NCBI GenBank assembly: GCA_051453625.1
Contig: JBOZIK010000001.1
Span: forward strand, 292,463,655 to 292,527,654
Origin: Welwitschia mirabilis
Taxonomy: Eukaryota > Gnetophyta > Gnetopsida > Welwitschiales
DNA: 64,000 bases
Direction: 5' to 3'
Shown here piece by piece: positions 22,143 to 34,478 of this stretch. Below the pieces are notes generated by a model, which worked only from the letters and a program-made list of their open reading frames with translations, made no database searches and was not told the origin of the DNA. The translations under genes were made by a program, and so were the position numbers. The stretch's first letter is position 1; each line of letters starts with the position of its first letter.

Positions 22143-24775
22143 ATGGAGCACCAAATTTCTTAATTCCTAAAGATTGCAAAGATGTCATATCAATAGAAGG
22201 AACTAGAGTAGAACTAGTGGCTACATCTTTTCCTTTAATACTAGGACATGAGCATCTAAGGTTTCAGCTTTGGAAGTGGTGCAAGTGATCTCATACTTTT
22301 TGACATAATCTTGAAGATAAATAAGTTTTTCATCTTTATAGCCTTTCATAACCAGTTGATTGGAATAAAAAATGTCCACTTAGTACTTCATCATAGAGAT
22401 TGAGTGATCTTCTTACACTGGGGTGAAAAGTGATAGAAGATGTAATCTTACAGAAGGCATATACAGAACATGAGAAATAGTTTATGAAGAGAGCAATGCC
22501 AAGTTAAGAGTAACTAAACCATAGCCTTACACTACATCTAAAGTTCTATTTGCCAAATAAACCTGACTTAGTGCTTTAACAAAGTCATTAAAGTAATCAC
22601 GTGGATAAGTTATGTGACTAGTACCTATGTCAAAAATCCAAGTTTCATCATGAGGTATGTAATCACTCATACCCATAAAGTTAGAATTGTCAAAAAATAT
22701 GTTTAACTCATAATGTTCATCATCATTAAAGAATTTAAACCCTTCAATAATTGCATCATCCTTAGGTATAGATTAAATCTTACCCAAGGTATTTGACAGA
22801 AGTCTAAGGTATGACCACTTCTTCCACATCATGAGCACTGATATTTGTTTTGTTTTGAAGTAGCAGTATGCTAAACTTGCTTTTTGTTCAATGGAATCTA
22901 ATTAGGCTTTTGCTATTTTTTTGAAGCCTTATCATGATGTGATGTCTTTAAAGAATGAAAGTTGTGAGAAGACTACTTATGTTTAGGAGAAGATCTATGA
23001 GAATAAGAAACTTTACAAGCTACATCAAAGAATGAGGAGTTTATAAAGTTAAACTAAGCTTCTACAGAAATAATATCCTTGATGAGCATGTCAAAGTTCA
23101 TATTAGATAGCCACTTACTTATATGAAGAGATAAGATGTAGTTATGAAGAAATGGATCCTTTAAACAACAACGAACCAAGTTAACATAATTTATGCAAAC
23201 TTTTTAGGTTAAATCTATCTCAGCAACCTTTGTTTTAATATCTATTATCTAAGCTATAAGCTGATACATTTTACTTCATTCATAGTAAAGGTTGTTTATG
23301 CTTGTAATAAGATTAATTAGCTCAAGATCATTCTTCGCATAAAATGTATTCCACAAAGTACTATAATTCGTATAATAAGACTTACCTCTATTAACAATTT
23401 TTTTATGCAAAGTAGCCACTAATTTTTACATTATATCTATGAGCCTATAATAAATAGCTTTTCATGCATTTTCTTCATTTTAGTTCTAAAGAAGAACATG
23501 CTCTATTTCAAAAAAAATTGTATCGAAACCATAAATGTACATTATTGACATAAGTTCCTATTCCAATCCTTCCAACTCTAATCATCATGCAAGATCACCT
23601 TAAGGTTGGATATTATTCTAATAGTTAAAAATATCATAAATCTCTCTGATAAGATCTAAAATATACCTTTCAATGTTGAAGCCATGATGAATACTAAAAA
23701 GAGAGAGAAGGGTTAACAAGTTGTAAGATAAAGTTAAATTCTAAAGGGATCTTACTCACATCCACTACTAAAAAGATGATTTATCCAAGACACAAAAAAA
23801 ATTATCAAAAGACCTAAAGAGGAAAAATTAAAGACAATGTTATAGTCACCTAAAAAGAAATCTTGCTCTCCTTCACAAGTTCAAATGATTTGTTCAAGTC
23901 ATAATGCAAATAAAATAAAAGAAAAAAGAGATCATGATAAAGAGGTGTAATCACAATGAAAAGGAATTAATCCCAAAAATTTGATTGATCTATCCAAATC
24001 ATAATGTATGACAATTAAGCCAAATCTCCCCTAAACCATGCAAAACCTATGCACACGAGAATAAATAAGGTATAATTTGTTAAAGAGTTCTTAATGTGAG
24101 TGAGGTAAATTTTAACACAAAGGGGCTTAATTTAATTATTAGGTGATGAAAGTGCAGATTTATTAATCTTAAAGTCTAATCATAAATATAAATAGTGATC
24201 ATATCCTCTCTAAGAATGGTACTCTTATCTCCTAAGGGGGTAAATGGATAAAAATGTAAATCACTATAATGGGACTTCTAAGTCATTAGCCAGTTTTAGT
24301 TACCTTGCCTTTATATCCTCCTTAAAGAAGAATATCATGTAATGTTGGTAATCTACTTATACCTAAGACTCATTAAATTTTAAGATTGATTATACTTGTG
24401 ACTCCCTATTAAGTTGGTAATAAAATCCAAGTAGATCTTATCACTCTACCTTCAGTCTTTATCTAATATACCCTTGGTTACCAAGGTATACATGAGATTT
24501 TAGACCTCAGAGCACCTAGGATGTTTCTGTTTAAGAGAGACATAGCTCTTCATGTAGCTCGAACTTCATAGTTAAGATAGTTAAGACTACATAACAAGCT
24601 CAGAGGATAGCATAGTTTAACATAGATCATCCTCATGCTTATCACCAACCAAAACTTATTGCCAGTGTAAAATGCGATGTGTTTAGAGGTAAAAGTAATT
24701 TTTAATTTTAACCTTAATCATAAAAAATTAAAAATTTAGTATGAAAAAGAGAAAGGAAAAAACATTAAAAACACC
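22143..24775 (-). mobile_element. Copia copy E1: protease, gag and leader, truncated
   Basis: Minus-strand Copia fragment, collinear with copy E2 (37650-40330) over its whole length. Protease is near 22670-22611 (WIFDIGTSHIT; family WI.D.GA..HMT, so the DTGA motif is damaged). A zinc knuckle is near 22845-22800 with all metal ligands (C-x2-C-x4-H-x4-C) but an internal stop. Gag runs rightwards to an ATG near 23685 (MASTLKGIF). Beyond it, 23700-24775 is a long leader shared with E2. No integrase or RT is present. The left end abuts LTR C exactly at 22143; the right end joins the truncated LTR of the next element at about 24775. Which event removed the missing parts cannot be told. Confidence 0.65.
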
Positions 24776-25550
24776 AAACAACAACAAATGATTTCATAAT
24801 GTTTAAAAGTGATACAATGATTTTGACTCTTAGAAAATAAATAGTAAAATACTTTTAGAAGTTTTACAAGTAAAAAGGTCTTCTAACGAACATAAAACGG
24901 GTTCATAATGGTTAGAAAAATATCATTTCCATTACAACTAGTGGATGCCTCAAGATGCCCAGTTGAACCCATCTGGTGTCATCACTAAAGTTGATCACTC
25001 TCATGTTCTTTTAGTCTATTCTTTTTTCTTATAACTCCATGTCTGGTTGATTCCTTAGGGTCCAATCAACAGCTTATCCTATCACTCATATATTCATTCA
25101 GTTTCTCCCTTGTTCAAGGAAAATTACAATAGTGTTTTTGCTCTAGGTTCAGTCGACCCTATAAATGTTCGGTCGATCTTTTGCCAATAAAGAGCGAACA
25201 CCACTATAAGTCTAGTTAACCCTTAGGAATCCAGTCGACCCTTAGGAATCTGGTTGACCCCTTGATGATTAGCTAAGAAGTATTTGGTGCATAGGTTTGG
25301 TCGACCCCTTATGTATCTAGTTGACTCCTTTGAAATCAGTTCATTTCTATATAATCTTTAAGTGTAGTCAACTCCTTAAGAATCTAGTCGACCTCTCAGA
25401 GGATATAAAAACTGACAGATTTATGTTTAAATTATGATAAATTATTTTATCTTCTGATCTAGAATGATTAATATTTTCTACATAAGATACAACATGTTTT
25501 GTTAAACAGAAAACATTAGTTTGGCATTAAATTGATAAACAATAACTCAA
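24776..25550 (-). repeat. 3' LTR of SIRE-like Copia X, outer part missing
   Basis: Aligns with 35010-35825, the inner part of the full LTR on the right of the cluster (ATTTCATAATGTTTAAAAGTG versus ATTTCACAATGTTTAAAAGTG). Its TGAGTTATTG end (minus strand) is at 25550. About 500 bp of the other end, present in the right LTR at 34493-35009, is absent. The LTR is studded with GTCGACC-like words. Confidence 0.75.
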
Positions 25551-25554
25551 TAAT

Positions 25555-25565
25555 CTCCCCCTTTA
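25555..25565 (-). other. Polypurine tract of Copia X
   Basis: Minus-strand AAAGGGGGAGA ends 4 nt before the LTR start TGAGTTATTG. This is the position of the plus-strand primer for retrotransposon DNA synthesis. It fixes the element as minus-strand and 25550 as the 3' LTR edge. Confidence 0.8.
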
Positions 25566-25599
25566 ACATTGATGGAAAACTTATTCTTAGTAAAAATAT

Positions 25600-26150
25600 T
25601 GATTTTAGAAAAATCTTCCCCTCAAAAAATTCCCATTACATTTACAAGTGATATTGAACCTTAATATCAAATGAGATAGTTTTAGAGACTTTCTAATTTA
25701 TGCCATAATTAAAACAATTTGTAATACAATTTGTGAAGCATATAACATTCAAAATAAATATGATAAAAAACATGTTAATCAAGAATTATTTAATATCCAT
25801 AAGATATAACAAAAATTATAGTTCATGATTAATTAGATGTGTACTAAAAAATGAGGGATAAAGATGATAATAAAATTCATTTCTATTACTGGAAGTTAAA
25901 CATTACAATAAAAAGTAATCATCAAGAGTAGTTACAACTAAATAAAGTAGCATCAACAACTAATTAATTCTCCCCATTTTAAAATTAATGATAAAAGAGA
26001 GAAGAAATAGAAGCATGAAATTTTCATGAAAACATAAGTGAGGAAAGAAGATTAATCAGATTCTTTGGCTTCCTTCTATGATTCTTCTTCAAAATCTTTT
26101 TCTTCTTTCTCTTTCTCTTCTTTAGTAGCCTTCTACACTAAGCTTCTGGA
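25600..26150. other. Untranslated region between PPT and accessory ORF
   Basis: AT-rich, no coding signal. A CTTCTTTCTC-type pyrimidine run near 26080-26130 may encode the acidic or basic tail of the accessory ORF on the minus strand. Confidence 0.4.
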
Positions 26151-27010
26151 TTCTTTTGAAGTATCTACAATCTTATATCCAGCTGCGAGTGGTACGAGAG
26201 TCTATTCGTATCAAGTATGATAGAGTCTCTTCTAGTAGAGCTTACTTAAAAGAAGGACATTTTAAGGATTTCTTGGAACCACAAAGATATGTATGCAAGA
26301 CAAAGTCGTACATCCAATGGCTAACATGGAGTTAAGGATTTCTAGCTTTAAATGAAGATGAATTCTATACAAATGATAGATGTTGGCAATTAGCATTGAG
26401 TAAGGTAAAGCCCTAGTCCTATGATACTCCAACTGGGAGACCATATTATTTAATATGATAGTAGGGGCATCAATAAAGTATCTAGTTTCTACCAAATATA
26501 TTAAATATGCCCTATAGTTAGAGGTCTCATCACAATGATCCACCAAAGGTAAGAAATTATAGGTAAACAGTAAATGTAAAAACCTATACTTTAGGGTAAG
26601 GAGAGAAGTAGAAAGGGTGTATTTCCACCTATGAAACTTACTACAAAGTTTTCTTGTTACCTCTGCTTTGTCTTCTATGGAGCCATGAAGAGGTCAAAAC
26701 TTATCATAGTCTTCTTTTGGAAGATTAGCAATGGTAACAATGTAGTTTATAGTAATCATCATCTTCTTTCCCAAAAGTAGAGTTTCTAGCATTACATTAT
26801 TGGCATCATAAGAGGATTGCAGTAGAACACACTAATGAGAAAAGGGTAGGAAAGTCTTAAAACATTAAGAAAGTAGAAAATATCCACATCTTGCAAAATT
26901 TGCACCACATCTCTGAGTTCCCTAAGTTCTATAATGGCAATAGCCCTTTCTTGACACATTGGCTTTCTCTCAAACTTCTTAGAAAACTTGTCTAAAGCTT
27001 CTTCAGACAT
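26150..27010 (-). pseudogene. Accessory 3' ORF in SIRE-like Copia (plant transposon protein domain-like)
   Basis: Sense-strand (minus) coding relic between RNase H and the PPT, where SIRE-type elements carry an extra ORF. The first open block starts at ATG 27010 (MSEEALDKFSKKFERKPMCQ) and continues ELRELRDVVQ...YPFLISVFYCN. A second, 26546-26262, has YRAYLIYLVETRYFIDAPTI, then ILNNMV, and LPYSMLIANIYHLYRIHL. Motif order (KKF..R.....ER, Y..LV..FY.N, Y..YL...G..I..P..I...M, LPY..LI..I....) resembles the so-called putative plant transposon protein domain found beside many retrotransposons. Function in the element is unknown. One frame break lies between the blocks. Assignment is from pattern memory. 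Confidence 0.5.
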
Positions 27011-27470
27011 TCTCTAGTAGAAATATGAAGGATTTATACTAGATACCTCCTTTTGGTGGCTTCTAAAGGGTCCTTCAGCCACTGCAACCACTTTCTAGGA
27101 GCTTGGAGATAAGAAAACCCTAAAAGAAAAACTATATCTAAAGGAGACAACTAGCTAGAAGATAATGGATAGGGTTTAGACTCACTGGATTTTAAATAGA
27201 AGGGAAATTAGGTGAGATTTGATAAAAAAAACCGAGTCCACTGTTGATTCTACTGCATTGTAATCCTATAGATCTGATTAATTGGTTTGAGATTCAATCA
27301 ACTCATCAAAATATAGGTCATACTTCTTTACGATCCAAGTAACCAAGTTTTTAGTCTGGTCGATGGACTTCATCTAGTTGATTGAATTCTAAATCTAGTT
27401 GATCACTCTATAATCAGTAAGAGAATGAAGAGATAACCCCTAGTTCATTACAAAGATAAAGAAAATTATC
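27011..27470. other. Spacer with GTCGATC/TAGTTGAT-like words, Copia X
   Basis: No coding signal recognised. 27240-27420 repeats words such as GATTAATTGG, CTGGTCGATGG and TAGTTGATTG that echo the GTCGACC motif of the LTR. The same block recurs in copy Y at 29640-29810. Confidence 0.5.
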
Positions 27471-28150
27471 AAAATTTAGGGATTTAGTAAAGATATTAGC
27501 AAGTTGACAATCTGTACTAATAAAATTCACAAAAATGTTTCTTTTTTCAACTTGATCTCTAAGAAAATGGTGTCTTAGTTCCATGTGTTTAGTTTTGAAG
27601 TGTTGAACAGGATTTTTAAAAATATTATTACACTAGTATTATCACAAAAAATAGTAACCTATTCAAAAACTATAGCAAAGTCCTTTAGCATTTCCTTCAT
27701 TTGAAGGAGATGAGCATAACAACTCCCTACTGCTATATACTCAGTTTTTGCAGTTGAAAGGAAGATTAAGTTTTGCTTTTTACTAGCCCATCCCACTAAG
27801 CATGATCATAGTAGAAAATAATTACCACTTGTTCTTTTCCTATCATACTTACACCTAGTCCAATATACATCATTAAATCTTATAAGATTAAAGATGTCTC
27901 AGTTGGATACCGTAATCTAAAATCACATCTGCCTTTTATATATCTTATTATTCTTTAACTNNNNNNNNNNTTATAGGCATGATTCTTTTGGTTAGGTTTT
28001 GTATCTTAAATACACACCTATACTAAACATAATATTGGATCTACTTGTAGTAGATATAACAAGCTTTCTATCATACTTCTATAAAGATTCTGATCAACTG
28101 ATTCTCCATCTTCATTTAGACTAACTTTATAAGAAATTGACATAGGTGTG
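27471..28150 (-). pseudogene. Copia X RNase H domain
   Basis: Minus translation contains STAKTEYIAVGSCYAHLLQM (about 27760-27700). This matches the ALS(T/S)AEAEY.A...C.Q..W(L/M) block of Copia RNase H, which removes RNA from the RNA-DNA hybrid. An FCDN-type block and HFLR-like remnants follow. Frames are broken. Homologous to 29850-30510 in copy Y. Confidence 0.7.
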
Positions 28151-28880
28151 TTAGTTATTTTAGCATTTTCCAATCCAATCATTTGATTAAATCCTTTACA
28201 TATTTTGATTGAGATATAAAAATTCCATTCTTTAATTGCTTAATTTGTAAGCCAAGAAAAATTTTAGCTTCACCAAACGTGCTCATCTCAAAATGTGTTA
28301 TCATGATATTTGCAAATTCTTTTAATAAAATTTTACTAGAGGCATTAAAAATTATATCATTCATATAAATTTGAATAATGATAAAATCCTTTTTCAACTT
28401 CTTAACAAACAAAGTTTTATATACTATTCTGCCAATATAACCATTTTCATTTGGAAAGATGGCTAATTTCTCATACCAAGCTCTTGGATCTTGTTTTAAC
28501 TCATATAAAGCCTTTTTAAGTCTAAACACATAACCAGGTTTGTTAGGATTTATAAACCCTTATGATTGTTCTACATACACTTATTCATTTAAGGTTCTAT
28601 TTAAAAAGGCACTCTTTACATCCATTTGATACACTTTGATATTTTTAAAAGATACATAAGATCCTTGCAAATAGAGAAAAAGTATCATTAACATCAATAC
28701 CTTTGATTTATTTGTAGCCTTATGCTACTAATTTTGCTTTGTTTTTTATAACATTATTTTGTTTATCGCATTTGTTTTTATAGATTCTCGTTATCTCAAT
28801 TACATTTTTGTCCTTTGGCCTTTCAACAAGCTTCCAAACATTATTCTTTTTAAATTTTTGCAACTCATCTTGCATGTCCA
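28151..28880 (-). pseudogene. Copia X reverse transcriptase, inactive
   Basis: Minus ORF 28529-28179 reads FRLKKALYELKQDPRAWYEK, then the active site, then FGEAKIFLGLQIKQ. These are hallmark blocks of Copia RT (V..L.KALYGLKQAPRAWY; YVDD; G.L.FFLG.Q). The YVDD box is YMND at 28356-28367, so one catalytic Asp is lost. LKQAP has become LKQDP. The N-terminal RT part follows to the right with stops (for example KSAFLN near 28610). Closest to SIRE/Maximus-type RT, which has the same LGLQIKQ wording. Confidence 0.8.
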
Positions 28881-29415
28881 TCATCCATTCTTCATGGGAT
28901 TATGCTTCTCCAAACTTCTTAGGTTTAATTTGTGAAACATAATAAATGTAAGCACAAAAATTCTTTATAGAGTTTCTTGTTCTAATCTTAAGCTAACAAC
29001 CCTAATGATAGACCCTAAAGGGTGATCTTTTAACTCTTTAAACTTTTTAGTAGTGACTTCTTTTGTTGGAACTTCTTCATTTTTTTTAAGTATAAATTTC
29101 TTTTATTGTGGGGTACTTGGAGATATGTTTTCTTCATTACTAGAAGAAATACATTTTGTGCTAACATTATCTATTTGCACACTTATTTATTTTCTACAAT
29201 CAAGTTTCTCATGTTGAAAATACGATAATCTCTACTTCTAGTAGAATATCCCAGCTTTATTGGCCTTAGATTCAAATTTGCTTAGGTGTTCTTTGTCTTT
29301 TAACACAAATCACTTAGTCCGACCTTAAAGTGAGAAATGTTTGGTTTTTTTTCTTTCCACAACTTGTAAGATATTTTATCCATTTTCAGTCTAAGGTAAA
29401 TACTATTTATTATAT
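28881..29415 (-). pseudogene. Copia X integrase C-terminal part
   Basis: Minus frame near 29415-29340 contains MDKISYKLWKEKKPNISHFK, the K(T)PYELW.G.KPN(I/V)..F block at the end of Copia integrase. A segment equivalent to the linker of copy Y (NIRDVSSK) follows on the left. The frame is broken and the region is cut by the 100-N gap 29416-29515. The integrase core and everything upstream in copy X are missing. Confidence 0.65.
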
Positions 29416-29515
29416 NNNNNNNNNNNNNNNNNNNNNNNNNNNNNNNNNNNNNNNNNNNNNNNNNNNNNNNNNNNNNNNNNNNNNNNNNNNNNNNNNNNNN
29501 NNNNNNNNNNNNNNN

Positions 29516-29850
29516 AAACCTGCAAGAAACAGCTAGATCTGAAGGAGACAAGTAGTTAGAAGATAATGAATAGAGTTTGAGCTTCACTAGATTTTAAAGA
29601 AAAGGGTGATAATGTGAGATTTGATAAAGAAATTAGGTCCACCACCTTTTCTACCATACTATAACCCTATAGGTCTAGTTGACTTGTCTAGGTGTGGCTC
29701 ACAATACTTTAGGTTCAGGCAATTAGCTTTTTAATCTAGTTGACTAATCACATATGGTCGACTGGATTCTAGATCTAGTTAAACACCTTGCAATTAGTTA
29801 AATGATGAAGAGATAATCATCATTTCATTATAAAAACAAAGAAAATTATT
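29516..29850. other. Copia Y 3' spacer, resuming after gap
   Basis: The first 130 bases after the gap match 27115-27245 of copy X (for example GGAGACAAGTAGTTAGAAGA versus GGAGACAACTAGCTAGAAGA). Copy Y therefore starts in the region between accessory ORF and RNase H; its own accessory ORF and 3' LTR are not present. Confidence 0.65.
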
Positions 29851-30510
29851 AAAATCCAAGGATTTAGTGAAAATATCAGCAAGTTAATGATCTATACTAA
29901 CAAAATTTATAGAAATAATTTCTTTTTCAACTTAGTCTCTAAGAAAATGGTGTCTTAACTCAATATGTTTAGTTCTAGAATGTTGAATAGCGTTTTTAGA
30001 AATATTAATTACACTAATATTATCAAAAAACATAGGAGCCTATTTAAAAGCTATACCGAAATCCTAGCATTTTGTTCATTTAAAGAAAATGAGCATAATA
30101 GCTCCCTACTGCTATATACTCAACTTTAGCTATTGAAAGGGAAATTGAGTTTTGCTTTCTACTAGCCCATATCACTAAGCATGATCCTAATAGAAAATAA
30201 TTACTACTTGTGCTTTTTATATCATTCATACACCTAGCCCACTTTGCATCACCAAAACTTGCAAGATCAAAACATGTCTCTGTTGGATACCATAATCCAA
30301 AGTCACATGTACTCTTTATATATCTTATTATTCTTTTAACAACTTGCAGGTGAGATTCTTTTGGTTAGGTTTAGAATCTTGTACACATGACAACACTAAA
30401 TATAATATTAGATCTAGCAGTTAGATACAATAAACTTCCTATCATACTTCTATAAAGCTTTTGATCTACTGATTTTTTATGTTCATCAAAACTAACTTTA
30501 CAATAAGTAG
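29851..30510 (-). pseudogene. Copia Y RNase H domain
   Basis: Collinear with 27471-28150. Minus-strand remnants of the KQN...L.(S/T)..(A/K).EY block near 30165-30105 are visible. Stops and indels are frequent. Confidence 0.6.
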
Positions 30511-31250
30511 ACATAGGTGTGATCAAATTCTTTGAATATTTAGATTAAGATATAAAAATTTCATTTTTTGATTACTTAATTTATAAGCAAAAAACATTCT
30601 AACTTCACCAAGCATATTTATCTCAAAGTGTGTTGTCATGATATTGATAAATCCTTTTGGTAAAAATTCACTAGAGGCATAAAAAATAATATCATCCACA
30701 TAAATTTGAATAATAATAAAATCCTTTTTCAAGTTCTTGACAAATAAAGTTTTATCTATTATTCCATTGGTATAACCTTTTTTTTTTTAAAATAATGTGG
30801 CTAATTTCTTATACTAAGCTCTTAGAGCTTACTTTAACCCATATAAAGCTTTTTTAAATCTATATACATAATCAAGTTTGTGAGGATCTGTAAACCCTTA
30901 AGATTGTTCTACATATACTTCTTTATTGAAAGTTTTATTTAAAAAGGCACTTTTTACATCCATTTGATACACTTTAATATTCTTAAAGGCTACATAACAT
31001 AAAAACATTTTAATGCTATCTGGCCTTGTAATACAAGTAAAAGTGTCACCTACATCAATACCTTCAATTTGGTTGTAGCCTTGTACCACCAATCTTGCCT
31101 TATTTTTGATAATATTGTTTTGCTTATCACACTTTTTTGAAGATCCACTTTATCCCAATAATATTTTTGTTCTTTAACATTTTAATAAGCTTTCATACAT
31201 CATTTATTTTAAATTATTGGAACTCATCATGCATGGCCATCATCCATTGT
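30511..31250 (-). pseudogene. Copia Y reverse transcriptase
   Basis: Minus ORF 31092-30898 holds MVVQGYNQIEGIDVGDTF and VYQMDVKSAFLN, matching L(V)A.GY.Q..GID..ETF and V.QMDV.(T/S)AFL.G/N of Copia RT. ORF 30732-30523 carries an intact YVDD box at 30691-30702, unlike copy X. LGEVRMFF follows. Frameshifts separate the blocks, so the gene is dead although its catalytic box survives. Confidence 0.8.
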
Positions 31251-32250
31251 TCATGGGATCCTACTTCTTCAAACTTCTTAGGTTTAATTTGCTAAACATA
31301 ACAAATGTGAGCAAAAAAATTCTTCATAGAGTTTCTTCTTCTAATCTTTGAACTAACATCTCTAATAATAGATCCTAAAGGATGCTCTTTTAACTCTATA
31401 AACATTTTGGTAGCAACCTCTTTCATTGCAACTTCTTCTTCTTTTTCCTTTGAATTTTCTTTTATTGTGGGAGTTCTTAAAGATAAGTTTTCTTCATCAT
31501 TGGAAGAAAGAAGATTTGTACTAACATCATCTATTTGTACATTTATTGACTCTTTCACTAGTTAAGCTTCTCATATTGAAAACATGATAAGCTCTACTTT
31601 TAGTAGAATACCCCAAAGATATTGCTTCATCAACCTTTGATTCAAATTTACTTAGGTGCTCTCTATCCTTTAACAAAAAGCACTTACTCCAGAAGTCTTT
31701 AAAATATAAAATGTTTAGTTGTCTTCCATTCCACAGCTCATAAGGAGTTTTATCCATTTCTGTTCTAAGGTAAACTTTGTTTATGATATAACAAGTAGTG
31801 CTTACAGATTTAGCCCAAAAAGGTTTTAAAACCTCAATTTTATTCAACATTATTCTTGTCATTTCTTATAGGACTCTGTTTTTCCTCTCAATAATTTCAT
31901 TTTATTGAGGCATTTTAGGGGCATAGAATTAGTGTTCAATACTATTTTCAATACAATATTTTTTAAACAAATGATTTTTAAACTCATTACCATGATTGCT
32001 TCTAATTTTTTTAATGGGATAACCTTTCGTATTTTGAATTTTGTTGCATATTTCAACCTAATTTTTATATGTTTTAAATTTATTTGCAAGAAAGTCAACC
32101 CAAGTAAATCTTGAGAAATCATTAACCATAGTAAAAAAAATAATGTGTTCTCCTAGACTTTGGATTTGGGCTACTCCTACCAAATCCATATGAATAAGCT
32201 CCAAAGGTATTGTTGTAGAAACTTGATTTTTACTTTTATGTGATGTTCTT
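31251..32250 (-). pseudogene. Copia Y integrase
   Basis: Minus ORF 31862-31527: LKPFWAKSVSTTCYIINKVY, then TPYELWNGRQLNILYF, then FLLKDREHLSKFESKVDEAI and LGYSTKSRAYHVFN. This is the C-terminal half of a Copia integrase (FWAEAV.TA.Y..NR, TPYE.W.G.KP, F..K.D.G.FLGYS..SKAYRVFN), in the SIRE-like form. The N-terminal half (32250-31865) is broken. Integrase inserts the element cDNA into the host chromosome. The linker to RT is acidic (31558-31292). Confidence 0.8.
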
Positions 32251-32800
32251 ACATGTTTTCCTTTTTAGTATGCATTACAAAGACCATGTTTTTTAATATT
32301 AATTTTTGAAATTCCTTTGATAATCTCTTTTGTAATAATCATTTTCAAATAATCATAGTTTACATGACCTAAATGTTCATACCAAAGCTCTTCTTTATTT
32401 ACATGAGAAAAATAATAAGCAGAAAATAATTGATTAATGCTATAAACATTAGCTATTCTATTTGTTTTGAGAATAATTTCGTTTCTTTTGCTATGCCTAG
32501 CTTCACATTTAGTACTATCAAAAACAACCTTATGACTTTTATCACAAATTAGACTAATGCTAGGTAAATTATGCTTTAAACCATTTACATACAAAACTTC
32601 ATTTATTTTGAATAAGTTACCTCCACCAATGCTTTTGATTCCTTTAATCTTGGCTTTTCCATTATCATTGAAGGTAGCTTCTCCTCCATTAAATTCATCC
32701 AAGTATTTGAACCTATACTTGTTTTCCTTCATATATCCAGAGCAGCCACTATCCAAATACTAGCTAGCTCCATTTGAAACCTTGAAAGCTATTTGAATCA
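32251..32800 (-). pseudogene. Copia Y protease end and GAG-pre-integrase domain
   Basis: Longest readable block of the cluster: minus 32756-32265, 163 codons, opened by TTG rather than ATG and so internal to the polyprotein. DSGCSGYM is the protease active site (family LDSGCSRHM). It continues FNGGEATFNDNGK, NEVLYVNGLKHNLPSIS, then WYEHLGHVNYDYLKM and GISKINI...CNAY, the zinc-binding-type H..C region before integrase. The LHRRLGH-type motif is changed to YEHLGH. Wording matches SIRE/Maximus Copia. Confidence 0.85.
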
Positions 32801-33099
32801 AAAGACTTTTTAAATTATTATCTTTTACCCACTTAGTCCTTTTGGACTGATGTGGTACACCTACTCTTGAAAAAAATTTAAATGAAAGGTAATAACTAAA
32901 TTTGAAAATAACATTAATCTTTTAGCATTGCAAAATAACTTGGAATGATCTGACTTACCACAAAAATGACATGTAACTTTATAAATAAACTTATTTTGCC
33001 AAGTTACCTAATCTTGATGATTTTGTGCCCTTTGGGGAATGAAACCAATATATGTCTTATCATGAGTATGTTTCTGTATTCCAAGCATCTATTCCAATT

Positions 33100-34427
33100 T
33101 AGATGAATCACTAGAAAATTTATTAATAAAATGTAATAAGTTTTTTAATTTCTAGTGCAAATTTGGAATTTTTAGACTTGGCCATATTGTATTTTGTTTC
33201 TAAATCCTCCTTTTCTTTGGCAAGCTTTTTCATAATCTTGTTCAGATCATTAATGTGCTTTACTAATTTTTCACACTTTGTGTAAAGTTCCTAATAGGTA
33301 TTTTTTAACTCATTCTGATCTTCTTCAATGAGGTCCAAATCATTAGGTTTTAATGAGTTAGATAGGTTCTATAACAAAGGCATAATTGCCATTAAGGAGA
33401 GCCTTTGATTTCCATCTGAATCTTAGCTGGAACTACTATCATCATCTTCATCTACATTATCCCATGTAGCGATGAATGAAGATGTCCTTTACCTTTTTTG
33501 TTCTCTCTTTTTGTTTGGATACTCATTTGTAATGTGTTCATATCCTTTGCATGCATAACATTGGATTTCTTTCCCTCTGACTTGATCTTTTCTAAACTTT
33601 GAGTGACCTCTTTTTGTTCTTTTATTTAGCTCACCTTATTTCTTTCTTCTATGTAAAAATTTCTTAAATCTCCTTGCTTGTAGATCAACTTCATCATTAT
33701 TAAGATCTTCATCTGATTTTTTTAACTTATATTCTTCTTGCACACATTTCAAAACCATACCTTTCTTTTTATCTTTAGAAAATTTTAATTCATAAGTTTG
33801 TAAATTACCTTATAATTTCTCAAGCACCATCATGTCTATGTTCTTGCTTTCTTTGATTGCAATGACTTTTGGCTTAAATCTTTTTAGAAGGGATCTCAAC
33901 AGTTTTGAAACCACCTTTTTCTCATCCATTCTTTCACCTAGACTTGTCATGAAATTTACGATATTAGTAAGTATAGAAAAGAATTCTTGTAGAATCTCCT
34001 CCTTGTCCATATGAATGTTTTCAAATTTAGAAATGAGCACTTGAAGTTTGACTTTCTTGACAGTGAATGTTCCTTCGTGTGCTTTCAAGGATGTCCCAAG
34101 CTTTTTTTGCATGTTCAAAATTTACAATTCGTTTAAACTCATCTACATAAACTAAATAAAAAATGCTATTAAAAGCAGAGGCATCTATGGTAGCTATGAA
34201 TCTATTAATGAGGGTCCATTGGTTTTGGTTTTTGGAAACACAATGGTATTATCATGGGCATTGGTTTTAGTCAGAGTAGGTATAGTATACCCATTGTAAA
34301 TGACCTTTTCGATGTCCGCATCTAGGAATCTAAGAAAGATTCTTATACAAAATTTTTAATATGCATAGTTTAACCCATCAAACATGGGTAAACAACCAGT
34401 GGAAAATCCATTTAAAGGGTTACTCAT
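33100..34427 (-). pseudogene. Copia Y gag (UBN2-type) with damaged zinc knuckle
   Basis: Minus gag begins with ATG at 34427 (MSNPLNGFSTGCLPMFDGLN; family MSN..NG.S..RPP.FDG.NY..WK). The 34118-33810 block LKAHEGTFTVKKVKLQVLIS, followed by LRSLLKRFKPKVIAI, matches the UBN2/gag core (THEGT..VK..K...L, LRSLP..W..KV.AI). The zinc knuckle near 33583-33540 reads CYACKGYEHITNEY: the last Cys of C-x2-C-x4-H-x4-C is Tyr. Gag packages element RNA. Frames are broken between blocks. Confidence 0.8.
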
Positions 34428-34478
34428 TTTTGGGTTTTAGAATCTAGATCTGTAAGGATCTAAAATGGACTCAACCAA

